From the NCBI GenBank assembly GCA_027365215.1, contig DAHXNT010000014.1, forward strand, positions 1-10,613: a stretch of DNA of 10,613 nt, in the 5' to 3' direction. The position numbers were made by a program, and so were the translations under genes. Shown in pieces: positions 1 to 7,287 of the stretch. The stretch is from Microcaldota archaeon. GTDB lineage: Archaea; Micrarchaeota; Micrarchaeia; Micrarchaeales; Micrarchaeaceae. Position 1 is the first letter of the stretch. Every line of letters starts with the position of its first letter. A model generated the notes under the pieces. That model was not told the origin of the DNA, did not search any database, and saw nothing but the letters and a program-made list of their open reading frames with translations.

Positions 1-206
1 TGTCCGGCGAGAACGCGGCCTACATGGACCTGCTCAAGAACGTCAAGAGGGGCACAGGCTACGGGGTGGTGCTGAACACGAGCTTCAACATACACGGGAA
101 GCCGATTGTGATGACCCCTGCCGATGCAGTCGAGATGATGCTTACCACGAAGACGAAGTACATGTTCATGGACGGCTATTTCATAACCAACAGGAAGGGC
201 ATATGA
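1..206 (+). CDS. Carbamoyltransferase, C-terminal fragment (5' truncated by window edge)
   Basis: Only the last 68 or so codons are present; the frame is open to the left edge (codons start at base 3), so the gene begins outside the window. The residues GVVLNTSFNIHGKPIV followed by TPADAVEMM match the conserved C-terminal block of the NodU/CmcH carbamoyltransferase family (usual form LNTSFN-x-x-G-x-PIV-x-x-P-x-DA). Members transfer a carbamoyl group from carbamoyl phosphate to a hydroxyl of a sugar or natural product. The following genes are glycosyltransferases and surface proteins, so a role in decorating a surface glycan is plausible but inferred. The N-terminal catalytic domain cannot be inspected. 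The tail ends with a TGA at 204-206 and looks intact. Confidence 0.85.
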   Translation, partial: SGENAAYMDLLKNVKRGTGYGVVLNTSFNIHGKPIVMTPADAVEMMLTTKTKYMFMDGYFITNRKGI

Positions 207-241
207 GCCCAGCGTTGCTTTGGACTATGGCGTGAACGCAT

Positions 242-294
242 AACCAGAAAGTATAACCAGGATGTACAACCAGAAAGTATAACCATAACAGTAT
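242..294. repeat. 13-bp imperfect tandem repeat, four units
   Basis: The units are AACCAGAAAGTAT (242-254), AACCAGGATGTAC (255-267), AACCAGAAAGTAT (268-280) and a final AACCATAACAGTAT (281-294). Units 1 and 3 are identical, which makes an exact 18-base direct repeat at 242-259 and 268-285. The period is not a multiple of three and no coding frame crosses it. It lies in the 116-base gap between the carbamoyltransferase and the membrane glycosyltransferase. Each unit holds a weak TATA-like GTATAACC, so it may contribute to the promoter of the next gene or be a slippage tract; function unknown. Confidence 0.85.
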
Positions 295-322
295 GCCGCG
301 TTGATTTGCACAGGCGAATGAC

Positions 323-2056
323 ATGTCGATGGCTTCAGAGGAGTACCTTTTCACTATCGGTATCACGCTCGCGTTCGTCGGCATGCTCGCCTCCATATTC
401 CTGTCTAGAAAGGACATATCATCGGTGCTCCGCGAATCCGGATTAAGGAGGAAGCACGTGCTCATGCTCGCCTTAATAGTCATCGTCTTCGTCTCCGCCG
501 AGATCGCGATAGTGAAGCCGACCCAGCAGCTCTTCTTCGACGACGTGATATATCAGGGAATGGCGCAGCAGCTCATACACACGGGCCAGGCGGTCATGTG
601 CAACTACGGAACCCCGGTCGCGTGCTTTTCCGGTGAGATATACCACGAGCCGATAGGGCTGCCGTTCAGCCTTGCGCTGGGCTTCATCGCTTTCGGCATG
701 AGCAGGGCGACGGCTTACGGCACTATATTCCTGCTCGCGGCGATCGGAGTCGCGGTGACCTTCCTGCTCGCGTTCGCGCTGTTCAGGGACGAGTACGCGG
801 CGCTGTTCTCGGGCCTGCTCATGGCGCTGTCGCCAATCGTTCTCGTCTGGGCCGTTCCGACGACTTCCGACATGCCCACCATGACGTACGCGGCCATAGC
901 TATGCTTTTCACCATAGTGTTCGCTAGGAAGAAGAACGTGCGCACCTTCGCGCTGCTCCTGTTCTCCCTCGGCTTCCTATTTTACATGAAGATAGACGCG
1001 CTTATCTACGTGATAATAATGCCGCTGCTGTACCTTGCGGTAGACGGCGGCTCGCTATGGCAGTCTGTGCGCTCCAACTTCTCCATGCTGAAGGACAACG
1101 TGCTGAACACGCGCATGCTGATAGTGATCCTGATATTCGTGATAATAGTCGCGCCTGAGATAATCTACATGTACACGGAGCTCGTGACAGGGAATTACGG
1201 AGTCACGAGCAGCACGTACCTGCAGAACACGTGCGGCAACATGGTGCCCGTGCTCGCCAGCGGCACGTTCAGCCTCTCGAACTTCGAAGCCAACCTCTGC
1301 GGCAACGTGGTGTTCTGGCTGAACGCGTACAAGGCAGACTACGTAATGCAGCCGGTCCTCTTCAGCGTGCTGGCCATCCTCGGCACCGCCATCATCGCCT
1401 ACAAGAGCCCGCGCACGCTGCTCTTCATAGGCACGTGGTTCATGATACCCTTCCTGCTTTATACGGCGTTCTATGCAGGGGGAGTGCTCTACGGCGTGGA
1501 CTGGAGGTTCATGCTAGCGCTCATAGTGCAGGCCAGCCTGCTCGGCGGCATAGCGCTCTCGTACATAGCAAAGGCCATAATGACCCCTGCGCGCATAGGC
1601 ATGCTTCCTAGGGGCGCAAGGAAGCCGATGACATACGTTGCAGTCGCAATCTGCATATTCCTGATAGCGTGGCCCATTTACGGCCTGCTTCCTTACCTTG
1701 GGGTGCAGCCCTCGAACTTAGCGCAGGCAAACGGCGCGAGGTTCGACGAGAACTTCGTTTACGCCAGCGTTGCGGACATACCGAGAAACTGCGTGGTCAT
1801 GTCGTATGACCCGACCCTGTTCAACATAAACGGGTTCGCGTCTTCGCAGCTCTCCACTCTGCTGAATTCAAGCGCCTACGGCAGCCTTGAGAAAGAGTAC
1901 GGATGCGTGGTGATAGACTACGGCTACTGGTGCCATACGCCGGGCAACATATGCCAGCAGGCCATGAGCGGATACAACCTCGAGGTGATCAACACGTCCA
2001 CGGACTTTGTAACCAACGATACCTACACGCTGTACAGGATTACGGGGCAGAAGTGA
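323..2056 (+). CDS. Multi-pass membrane glycosyltransferase, GT-C fold (PMT/ArnT-like)
   Basis: A 577-residue polytopic protein. Hydrophobic segments fall near residues 10-27, 45-64, 112-125, 131-153, 160-178, 187-200, 208-219, 225-240, 263-282, 340-359, 366-385, 395-420 and 436-456, followed by a soluble C-terminal domain from about 461. The first long outer loop carries the acidic pair in FFDDVIYQGM (Asp73/Asp74) and EPIGLPF (109-115). This is the layout of dolichyl-phosphate-sugar dependent GT-C enzymes (PMT/ArnT/Glycos_transf 39 families), where a loop-1 Asp is catalytic. Expected role: transfer of a lipid-linked sugar to a protein or glycan on the outer face of the membrane. The ATG at 323 is the first in the frame after a TGA at 302. 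No strong TATA box is obvious; the upstream 13-bp repeats hold weak TATA-like sequences. The exact donor and acceptor cannot be told from sequence. Confidence 0.75.
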   Translation: MSMASEEYLFTIGITLAFVGMLASIFLSRKDISSVLRESGLRRKHVLMLALIVIVFVSAEIAIVKPTQQLFFDDVIYQGMAQQLIHTGQAVMCNYGTPVACFSGEIYHEPIGLPFSLALGFIAFGMSRATAYGTIFLLAAIGVAVTFLLAFALFRDEYAALFSGLLMALSPIVLVWAVPTTSDMPTMTYAAIAMLFTIVFARKKNVRTFALLLFSLGFLFYMKIDALIYVIIMPLLYLAVDGGSLWQSVRSNFSMLKDNVLNTRMLIVILIFVIIVAPEIIYMYTELVTGNYGVTSSTYLQNTCGNMVPVLASGTFSLSNFEANLCGNVVFWLNAYKADYVMQPVLFSVLAILGTAIIAYKSPRTLLFIGTWFMIPFLLYTAFYAGGVLYGVDWRFMLALIVQASLLGGIALSYIAKAIMTPARIGMLPRGARKPMTYVAVAICIFLIAWPIYGLLPYLGVQPSNLAQANGARFDENFVYASVADIPRNCVVMSYDPTLFNINGFASSQLSTLLNSSAYGSLEKEYGCVVIDYGYWCHTPGNICQQAMSGYNLEVINTSTDFVTNDTYTLYRITGQK

Positions 2057-2064
2057 ACATACAG

Positions 2065-2075
2065 AAATATATTTA
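2065..2075 (+). promoter_or_regulatory. Archaeal TATA box for the LamG/class III signal-peptide gene
   Basis: AAATATATTTA lies in the 48-base gap after the membrane glycosyltransferase stop and 30-40 bases before the ATG at 2105. A start of transcription about 25 bases downstream would give a leader of only some 5-10 bases. The gene therefore probably has its own promoter and is nearly leaderless. Confidence 0.6.
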
Positions 2076-2104
2076 GCGGTTTTCAAGGGTATAGTACTGA
2101 TAGG

Positions 2105-3034
2105 ATGCATAAGGAAGCACGGTCCCAAACGAGATCCCAGTCAGCCATGGAGTATCTGATGACATACGGCTGGGCGATACTCATCATCGCAGTAGTGCTT
2201 GCCGCGCTCTTCGAATTGGGAGTCTTCAACGCGAACAACCTAGGCCCCAGGGCGCAGCCTGGCTCGTGCCAGGTCCTCAGACCAGACGGACCAGGCACCA
2301 CTGCTTTTATCAACACGGAAGGGCTGTGCAACGGCGAGCTGCCGCAGTACATGCCCATTTTCTCCCAGTCACCTGCAGGCTACATAACCGCTAATGTTGC
2401 AGGGTCAAACTCCGGAGAGATTACGGTCGCTTTCTGGATTGATCCGGTTAACAACGGTTACTGGGGGAGCAGTGGCAACTACTGGGAGGGGGCGGTGAGC
2501 GGTGGCGGGAGTTCAACAGGCTGCAATCCGGGAGGGCAGTTTTATTTTTACATAGAGGCTGGCTCTAATCCACCTGTGGAATCTTTTTCGATTACAGGTG
2601 CCAGAGACTTCCCAGGAAAGACTCTTGTGCCTAACACCTGGCAACAGCTTGTGGGAACCTTTAACGGATCGTATATTGATGTATACTGGGATGGCCAACT
2701 TGTCGGTTCGCCCGTAGCCACGTTGGGCAACACAGTTTCAACGTATCCTATAGTTACAATAAGTGGTACAAATCCGACTTCGGCAGGTGGTGGCTGCAAC
2801 CCAATCTCTGGATATATGGCCAACGTTCAGATTTACAACACCTCCCTCTCAGCAAACGACATACATGTCCTGAACCTTGAGGGCATAGGCGGTGCGCCGA
2901 TAGATCTACAGAACCTAGTCGGTTGGTGGCCGCTCAACGGCAACGCGCAGGACTACTCCGGCAACAACAACAACGGTCAGATCAACGGAGTGACGTTCAC
3001 AGGCTCGTGGACCAGCGGATACACGGCGCCTTAG
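2105..3034 (+). CDS. Class III signal-peptide (pilin-like) protein with LamG/concanavalin-like jellyroll domain
   Basis: A 309-residue exported protein. Residues 1-11 are basic and polar, then Q12-S-A-M-E16 starts a hydrophobic helix (to about residue 38). This is an archaeal prepilin signal: cleavage by the prepilin peptidase is expected between Ser11 and Gln12, leaving Gln at +1 and Glu at +5. Residues about 100-255 look like a LamG/concanavalin-type jellyroll (EITVAFWID, TWQQLVGTFNG, IDVYWDGQLVG, GYMANVQIYN). The last 40 residues (LVGWWPLNG, DYSGNNNNG) look like the opening strand of such a fold, oddly placed at the end. Sequons NGS and NTS are present. Likely a pilus- or surface-displayed carbohydrate-binding adhesin; ligand unknown. 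The middle of the gene has lower GC (45-48%) than the 3' end (55-62%). It ends one base before the convergent GT2 gene. Confidence 0.75.
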   Translation: MHKEARSQTRSQSAMEYLMTYGWAILIIAVVLAALFELGVFNANNLGPRAQPGSCQVLRPDGPGTTAFINTEGLCNGELPQYMPIFSQSPAGYITANVAGSNSGEITVAFWIDPVNNGYWGSSGNYWEGAVSGGGSSTGCNPGGQFYFYIEAGSNPPVESFSITGARDFPGKTLVPNTWQQLVGTFNGSYIDVYWDGQLVGSPVATLGNTVSTYPIVTISGTNPTSAGGGCNPISGYMANVQIYNTSLSANDIHVLNLEGIGGAPIDLQNLVGWWPLNGNAQDYSGNNNNGQINGVTFTGSWTSGYTAP

Positions 3035-3035
3035 C

Positions 3036-3743
3036 TCAGTCGTTCCTGATGTTCTTTAATATAGTCTTGAGGATTATGTAGCCGTCATGCCAGGTCCTGA
3101 GCTTCCCGCTTCCTGTCGCCCTCTTCTTCTCCATGCTCGGCACCTCAAGGACCCTCAGCCCTGCCTTGCGCGCCCTTATGTTTATCTCCGTCTCTATGCC
3201 GAAGCCGGTCTCCACCAGCCTCAGTTTCTTGAACGCGTTCTTGGAGAAGCTTCTGTAGCCGTAGCACATGTCGCTGTACTTCGAGCCGTATATCAGGTTG
3301 ACCAGGGTGACGAATCCCTTGTTCGCGAACTTCCTGTACAGGGGCATGTCATCTGAGCCGCCGCCCGTCAGGTATCTCGAGCCCATGCATATGTCGTAGC
3401 CGGTCTCTATGCCGGTTATGAGGAGCTTGAGTTCCGCAGGTCTGTTCGACAGGTCGGCGTCCATGGATATTATTATCCTGCCGCGCGCCTCGTTGAACCC
3501 CTTGATGAGCGCTGAGCCCTTGCCTTTGTCATCGTAAATCACCCTTGCGCCGAGGCTCTTCGCGATGCCGATAGTGCCGTCCGTCGAGTGCCTGTCAACG
3601 ACAAGTATCTCGTAGGAATAGCCCGTGAGCGCCTTTTTCACGCCGCGTATTACCTTGCCTATGTTATTTTTCTCGTTCCACGTGGGTATTACGATGCTGA
3701 CATACGGCGTGCCGTGTTTGCTTCCGTCGCGCATGATATTCAC
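3036..3743 (-). CDS. GT2 family glycosyltransferase (dolichyl-phosphate sugar synthase-like)
   Basis: About 235 residues, cytosolic, with a GT-A fold. Visible motifs are the N-terminal nucleotide-binding strand SIVIPTWNEKNNI (16-28), ILVVD-x-HSTDGT (46-57), GKGSALIKG (74-82), and the metal-binding MDADLS (94-99, DxD at 95-97). The acceptor-side block DMCYGYRSF (158-166) and GFGIETEINIRARKAG (180-195) follow, as in DPM1/DPG-synthase-like GT2 enzymes. Expected reaction: transfer of a sugar from a nucleotide sugar to a polyprenyl (dolichyl) phosphate, or another early glycan step. No C-terminal membrane segments are seen. Position 51 is Arg where many relatives have Asp or Gly. The start is either GTG at 3743 or ATG at 3734 (232 residues). 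Its start is one base after the stop of the upstream surface protein gene, so the two are probably one transcript. Confidence 0.85.
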   Translation of the reverse strand: MNIMRDGSKHGTPYVSIVIPTWNEKNNIGKVIRGVKKALTGYSYEILVVDRHSTDGTIGIAKSLGARVIYDDKGKGSALIKGFNEARGRIIISMDADLSNRPAELKLLITGIETGYDICMGSRYLTGGGSDDMPLYRKFANKGFVTLVNLIYGSKYSDMCYGYRSFSKNAFKKLRLVETGFGIETEINIRARKAGLRVLEVPSMEKKRATGSGKLRTWHDGYIILKTILKNIRND

Positions 3744-3744
3744 A

Positions 3745-4581
3745 CTACTGCCCTGCGGGCTTACCTTGCCTTTTCTTCTTCCTACTGACGAAGATCGAGG
3801 CGATTATGAGCGCGACTATCACTACTATCGCGGCTATTATGGCAAGCTCGAGCATGCCGAAGGTGAAGAGGCGGGTCTTTTGTGATGTAAGCAAAAGGGT
3901 TCGCAGCGCGGCGTAGTGGGTGCCGTTGTGCAAGTACTGCGCGGCAACGCCCGCTGCATACGAAGAATTGCCTAGTATCGGCTTGATGCTGAAGGAAGTG
4001 TTGACCGTTTCTCCCGGCGCTAGCGTCAGTTCCTTGTATGCGGTGCCGTTAGTCTCATATAGTGGCGACATGATCAGGGAGAGGTTCGCGTCGATAGGGT
4101 ATGTGCCGTAGTTGAGCAGCGATACGTCAACTGCATTGCCCCTCTGCGTCGCTTCGGATAACAGTATCGTGCTCTGCGAGTACTTGTTTATGTATACCAT
4201 GCAGGGATATGTCGTGACATACGTGTTCGAGCCCTGCTGGTAGCTGACTAAGAAGTAATCGACGTACGTGCCGCTCTCTGAAACGTTCTGCAGGTATACC
4301 CTGGAAACATTGTAGGAGCTGGCGTTGATCGCGGCGAGCAGGAGCGCGCTCGCGTTGGTGTCTGCTCCGATGATATGCGGCAGTATGGCTACCTGCTGCG
4401 CAGGCCCGTCGCCGCTGTTGCTAAGGTTGAACGTTATGTAGTTGTGCGAAGGCGTTATGGTGGACAACGGGCAGCCTCCGGTCAGCGTAACCGTGTACGC
4501 GCCGCTCAGTGACGAGAGCGCGATTATGGATATCGCCGAAAGAAGCGCGTACCCCAGTATTGCCCTTGCCATTAGAACCAC
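3745..4581 (-). CDS. Sequon-rich surface protein, signal peptide plus C-terminal membrane anchor
   Basis: Not assignable to a named family. The protein begins with a signal peptide (hydrophobic residues about 7-28 ending SLSGAYT), continues with a roughly 210-residue extracellular region, and ends with one transmembrane helix (about 244-266, LELAIIAAIVVIVALIIASI) and a basic cytoplasmic tail rich in Lys/Arg. I count ten N-x-S/T sequons, an unusual density that suggests heavy N-glycosylation. Two Cys (in GGCPLS and YPCMV) could form a disulfide. Beta-rich wording such as LAPGETVNTSFSI resembles CARDB-like or NEW3-type Ig folds seen in archaeal surface proteins, but this is only an impression. 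The frame can start at GTG 4581 or ATG 4572; ATG 4572 (MARAILGYALLS, 275 residues) gives a cleaner signal peptide. It is the first gene of a probable operon with the GT2 enzyme. Confidence 0.75.
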   Translation of the reverse strand: MVLMARAILGYALLSAISIIALSSLSGAYTVTLTGGCPLSTITPSHNYITFNLSNSGDGPAQQVAILPHIIGADTNASALLLAAINASSYNVSRVYLQNVSESGTYVDYFLVSYQQGSNTYVTTYPCMVYINKYSQSTILLSEATQRGNAVDVSLLNYGTYPIDANLSLIMSPLYETNGTAYKELTLAPGETVNTSFSIKPILGNSSYAAGVAAQYLHNGTHYAALRTLLLTSQKTRLFTFGMLELAIIAAIVVIVALIIASIFVSRKKKRQGKPAGQ

Positions 4582-4612
4582 TTGACGATCAGGCCTGTAA
4601 AAAGGGCTGACA

Positions 4613-4626
4613 ACGTATAAATATTA
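4613..4626 (-). promoter_or_regulatory. TATA box for the surface protein/GT2 operon
   Basis: Read on the minus strand the site is TAATATTTATACG. It is centred about 40-48 bases before the candidate starts at 4581 and 4572, giving a short leader of roughly 15-25 bases. The same bases read TATAAATATTA on the plus strand, so orientation is not certain; the neighbouring plus-strand site at 4635-4643 better suits the radical SAM gene. Confidence 0.5.
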
Positions 4627-4634
4627 GCGAAAAG

Positions 4635-4643
4635 CTATATAAT
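4635..4643 (+). promoter_or_regulatory. TATA box for the radical SAM gene
   Basis: CTATATAAT sits 38-46 bases before the ATG at 4681. Transcription would start near 4665 and give a leader of about 15 bases. It lies within 10 bases of the opposing TATA box of the surface protein operon, so the 99-base gap is a compact divergent promoter. Confidence 0.5.
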
Positions 4644-4680
4644 CTTACACCAGCCAAGGAACGTCTGGGGCGCACAGGCA

Positions 4681-5742
4681 ATGGGGATAGAGAAGCTTAT
4701 TGGGATAGCAGGCACGGCGCTGAAGAGCAATGTGATGCGGCTCGACAGGCCGTACAAGCTGAACTTCTGCGTTACGTTTAACTGCCAGTCGCGCTGCAGG
4801 ACCTGCAACATATGGCAGATGAGGCCCACGGGAGAGCTTACCATCGAGGAGATAAACAGGTTCGCAGCCGCAAACAGGTACTTCAAGTGGATAGAGCTCA
4901 CGGGAGGAGAGCCTTTCCTGAGGTCCGACATAGTAGACATAGCGAAGGCGTTCAAGGAGGGCTCCGACGGCCTCTACATACTCACCATGCCCACGAACTC
5001 TCTCTGCGACCACGTCATGGTCGAATCTAAGCTGAAGGCGATACTCGAGCTGGGCATACCCCGCGTGGCCATTACGGTGAGCCTCGACGGATACAAGGAG
5101 CTGCACGATATGATAAGGGGCATACCCGGCAACTACGAGAAGGCGATAGACATGTTCAAGAGGCTTAAGGAGCTCAGGAAGAGCTACAGCAACCTCTACT
5201 TCGTCTTCGGTTACACGCTCAGCAAGCTCAACATGGGCAAGTTCCAGGAGACCTTCGACGCGGTGAAACGCGACATACCCGACATAAGGTACAACGATTT
5301 CCATATCAACCTGGCACAGCTCTCCAGCCACTACTACAATAACGAGGGCATGGACATAAGGCCGAACGAGCCGATCGTCGTGAAGGAGATAGCCGACTTC
5401 ATAGACAGGAGGGAGCCGACCGTGAGCGCGATAACCATCATAGAGAACGCCTTCCTCAGGAAGATGCTCGAGTACGCGAAGACGGGCATGACACCCATGC
5501 CGAGCAGGAGCCTCGAGGCATCGGTCTACCTTGACAGCTTCGGAAACGTATTCCCGTCGATAATGTGGGACATGAAGATAGGGAACGTGCGCGACACGGG
5601 CTTCAGCCTCGAAGGGATACTCGAGGGCGAAGGGGCGAAGCGCGCAATCGAGGAGAAGAGGAAGGGCAACGAACCGCAGCACTGGACCTCGTGCGAGGCG
5701 TACCAGTCCCTCACGGGCAGCGTCATAAATATACTCTCTTGA
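4681..5742 (+). CDS. Radical SAM protein with degenerate C-terminal auxiliary-cluster region
   Basis: A 353-residue radical SAM enzyme. The 4Fe-4S/SAM motif is Cys35-x3-Cys39-x2-Cys42 in FNCQSRCRTCNIW. The SAM-binding motif GGEPF is at 75-79 and SLDG is at 134-137, as in the TIM-barrel core of the Radical_SAM/Fer4_12/SPASM group. The C-terminal part has the SPASM-like outline DSFGNVFPSIMWDMKIGNV (285-303) and WTSCEAYQS (335-343). In many archaeal relatives these carry Cys at the FP-C and C-W-x-x-C positions; here Ser293 and His334 stand in and only Cys338 remains. Reaction unknown: it could modify a peptide, a lipid or a sugar. It is transcribed divergently from the sequon-rich surface protein and ends four bases before the convergent ATPase. 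The start has no in-frame alternative nearby upstream. Confidence 0.85.
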   Translation: MGIEKLIGIAGTALKSNVMRLDRPYKLNFCVTFNCQSRCRTCNIWQMRPTGELTIEEINRFAAANRYFKWIELTGGEPFLRSDIVDIAKAFKEGSDGLYILTMPTNSLCDHVMVESKLKAILELGIPRVAITVSLDGYKELHDMIRGIPGNYEKAIDMFKRLKELRKSYSNLYFVFGYTLSKLNMGKFQETFDAVKRDIPDIRYNDFHINLAQLSSHYYNNEGMDIRPNEPIVVKEIADFIDRREPTVSAITIIENAFLRKMLEYAKTGMTPMPSRSLEASVYLDSFGNVFPSIMWDMKIGNVRDTGFSLEGILEGEGAKRAIEEKRKGNEPQHWTSCEAYQSLTGSVINILS

Positions 5743-5746
5743 CGGT

Positions 5747-7225
5747 TTATATTATCATCAGCATAAGCCAAAGAGGAACATATATTATGCTCTTGCCCGA
5801 CTCCAGCCCGAACTTATTCTTGGTTACCATTATGCCGAATGGCACGTGATAGCTATCCATAAATTCTATCATCGGCTCCTTCTCCGTCCTTTTTATGTTT
5901 TCCCTATACTTTACTTCTATTGGTATGAAATTACGTTTTATCTCAAATATAAAATCTACTTCACCACCGGTGCCTTCCCAATAGAAGAGTTCGGGTTTAG
6001 GCTGCTGTTCGAAAGCATATTTAAGTCTGCAAAGGTGATTTGCTACTATGCTCTCCGCAACAAGTCCAATTTCAGCATCGTCTTCCAACAATTTTTCATC
6101 TAGGTGGTTTATTACCGCGTTCCTGACGCCGGGGTCTTGTACGTACATCTTTTTCAGTTTTCTTACTCTTGTTCTCCTGTTCTGTGAATAGTAAGACGTG
6201 CTCATTATCAGGTACATTTCCTCTAAATAGCTCAAGTATGCTTTCAGCGTTGGTCTTTCGACAGCGAAGTCGGCAGCAGCTTTATTTACATTGAACTTTT
6301 GTGCTGTGTGCAAGGATAAGTCAACAAAAAGGTCTCTGAGAACTGAGGGACTTCTAATTCCATGCTGCAAAATCGCATCTTTATAGAAAGTAGAGTCCAC
6401 TTTACTGTTTATGGACGAATTGACTTCATTAAAGTTGTTCTCCCCTAAGAATTCTGGATACCCACCAACAATGAAATATCTGTTCAGCAGCATTTCGATC
6501 TTCTTTTGGAATGGGCTTATGTTACCATAGAAGTGTTCTAATCGCGTATTGAATGTATTTATGTTCCCGCTCTCAATAGAAGTGGCAATTCGGTTTTTTA
6601 CTTCCAACCATTCCTTATCCGAAAATAGATTAGGGTATTTATGTCTGACTACTTCCGAAAACTTTAATGGATACAACTCGTATTTTTCGAATCTTCCATG
6701 CAAGGATTCCATGGCGCCTTTTGAGAGCGCCACGCTTGACGAACCGGAGACAAATATTTTGATATTGTAGCCTAGATCATACCAGTTCTTAATTGATTTA
6801 TGCCATTGGTCCTGACTTTGAATTTCGTCAAAGAAAATATAGTGCTTTGCCGTAAAACTTTCTGGCGACTGTTGAACTATAAATTCCGCGTAGGTTTCCA
6901 GAAGTTTGTCAAGATATATCTTATTCAGCCTTAATTCCTCCGCGTCTACAGATATGTATAGTATTTGCTTTGGGTTTATGCCGTCGTTTAGTAAAGAGTT
7001 TATCAACTGCTTTATCAGTTCTGACTTTCCAACGCGCCTTGGCCCCAATAGTACAGTGACTTTTTTATCTTCAAGCATCTTTTTCAAAGGGTAGAAGTCC
7101 CTGCGTTTAAACTCCATTTCACGCGGACGCCCCCCGCTCCACCAGACATTATACTTGTTCAATAAAGCAAGCACAGTACCATCTGAAACGGGTGTATTTC
7201 TAAATGCACCGTCTCCAAATCCCAT
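5747..7225 (-). CDS. AAA+ ATPase with DUF4143-like C-terminal region (AAA_14/DUF4143 family)
   Basis: A 492-residue protein. Walker A is GPRRVGKS (61-68), Walker B is YIFFDEIQ (129-136) and a sensor-like FVSGSSS follows (158-164). The RFEKYELYPLKFSE block (178-191) is typical of this family. The C-terminal part holds GGEVDFIFEIK (420-430) and PIEVKYRE (435-442), i.e. Asp424...Glu437-x-Lys439, a PD-(D/E)XK nuclease-like motif. Such ATPases are abundant, mobile and lineage-specific in archaea; their roles are poorly known, with links to toxin-antitoxin-like or defence functions proposed. The gene is distinctly AT-rich (about 37-43% GC in sampled lines) against 55-60% in the genes on its left, which suggests acquisition. 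ATG 7225 is about 23 bases from a TATA-like site, implying a leaderless transcript. The N-terminal NKYNVWWSGGRPR segment is a regular feature of the family. Confidence 0.85.
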   Translation of the reverse strand: MGFGDGAFRNTPVSDGTVLALLNKYNVWWSGGRPREMEFKRRDFYPLKKMLEDKKVTVLLGPRRVGKSELIKQLINSLLNDGINPKQILYISVDAEELRLNKIYLDKLLETYAEFIVQQSPESFTAKHYIFFDEIQSQDQWHKSIKNWYDLGYNIKIFVSGSSSVALSKGAMESLHGRFEKYELYPLKFSEVVRHKYPNLFSDKEWLEVKNRIATSIESGNINTFNTRLEHFYGNISPFQKKIEMLLNRYFIVGGYPEFLGENNFNEVNSSINSKVDSTFYKDAILQHGIRSPSVLRDLFVDLSLHTAQKFNVNKAAADFAVERPTLKAYLSYLEEMYLIMSTSYYSQNRRTRVRKLKKMYVQDPGVRNAVINHLDEKLLEDDAEIGLVAESIVANHLCRLKYAFEQQPKPELFYWEGTGGEVDFIFEIKRNFIPIEVKYRENIKRTEKEPMIEFMDSYHVPFGIMVTKNKFGLESGKSIIYVPLWLMLMII

Positions 7226-7243
7226 CTAATCACTCTCTATATG

Positions 7244-7287
7244 TATATTATACAATACAAATATATTAATATGTTTGTATATTGTAT
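7244..7287 (-). promoter_or_regulatory. AT-rich promoter with imperfect inverted repeat upstream of the ATPase gene
   Basis: On the minus strand TATAATATA (7244-7252) is centred about 23 bases before the ATG. Directly upstream lies a long imperfect dyad, 7250-7287, centred at 7267/7268: the palindromic core ATATTAATAT (7263-7272), then arms 7257-7261/7274-7278 and 7251-7256/7281-7286, with one T-G mismatch and a two-base bulge (7279-7280). A nine-base direct repeat ATTATACAA occurs at 7247-7255 and 7286-7294. It could be an operator, a cruciform-prone sequence or an insertion boundary. Confidence 0.5.

Noticed and set aside
242..294. Possible CRISPR-like repeats
   Set aside because: The units are 13 bases and adjoining, with no spacers and no cas genes in the window.
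1231..1611. A 126-codon plus-strand open frame inside the membrane glycosyltransferase
   Set aside because: It is an out-of-frame shadow with an Arg/His-rich, low-complexity product and no motifs.
4645..5682. A 345-codon open frame on the minus strand
   Set aside because: It is fully antisense to the radical SAM gene, which has unmistakable motifs. The antisense product is rich in Tyr, Val, His and Leu with no domain pattern, as expected from high-GC codon bias.
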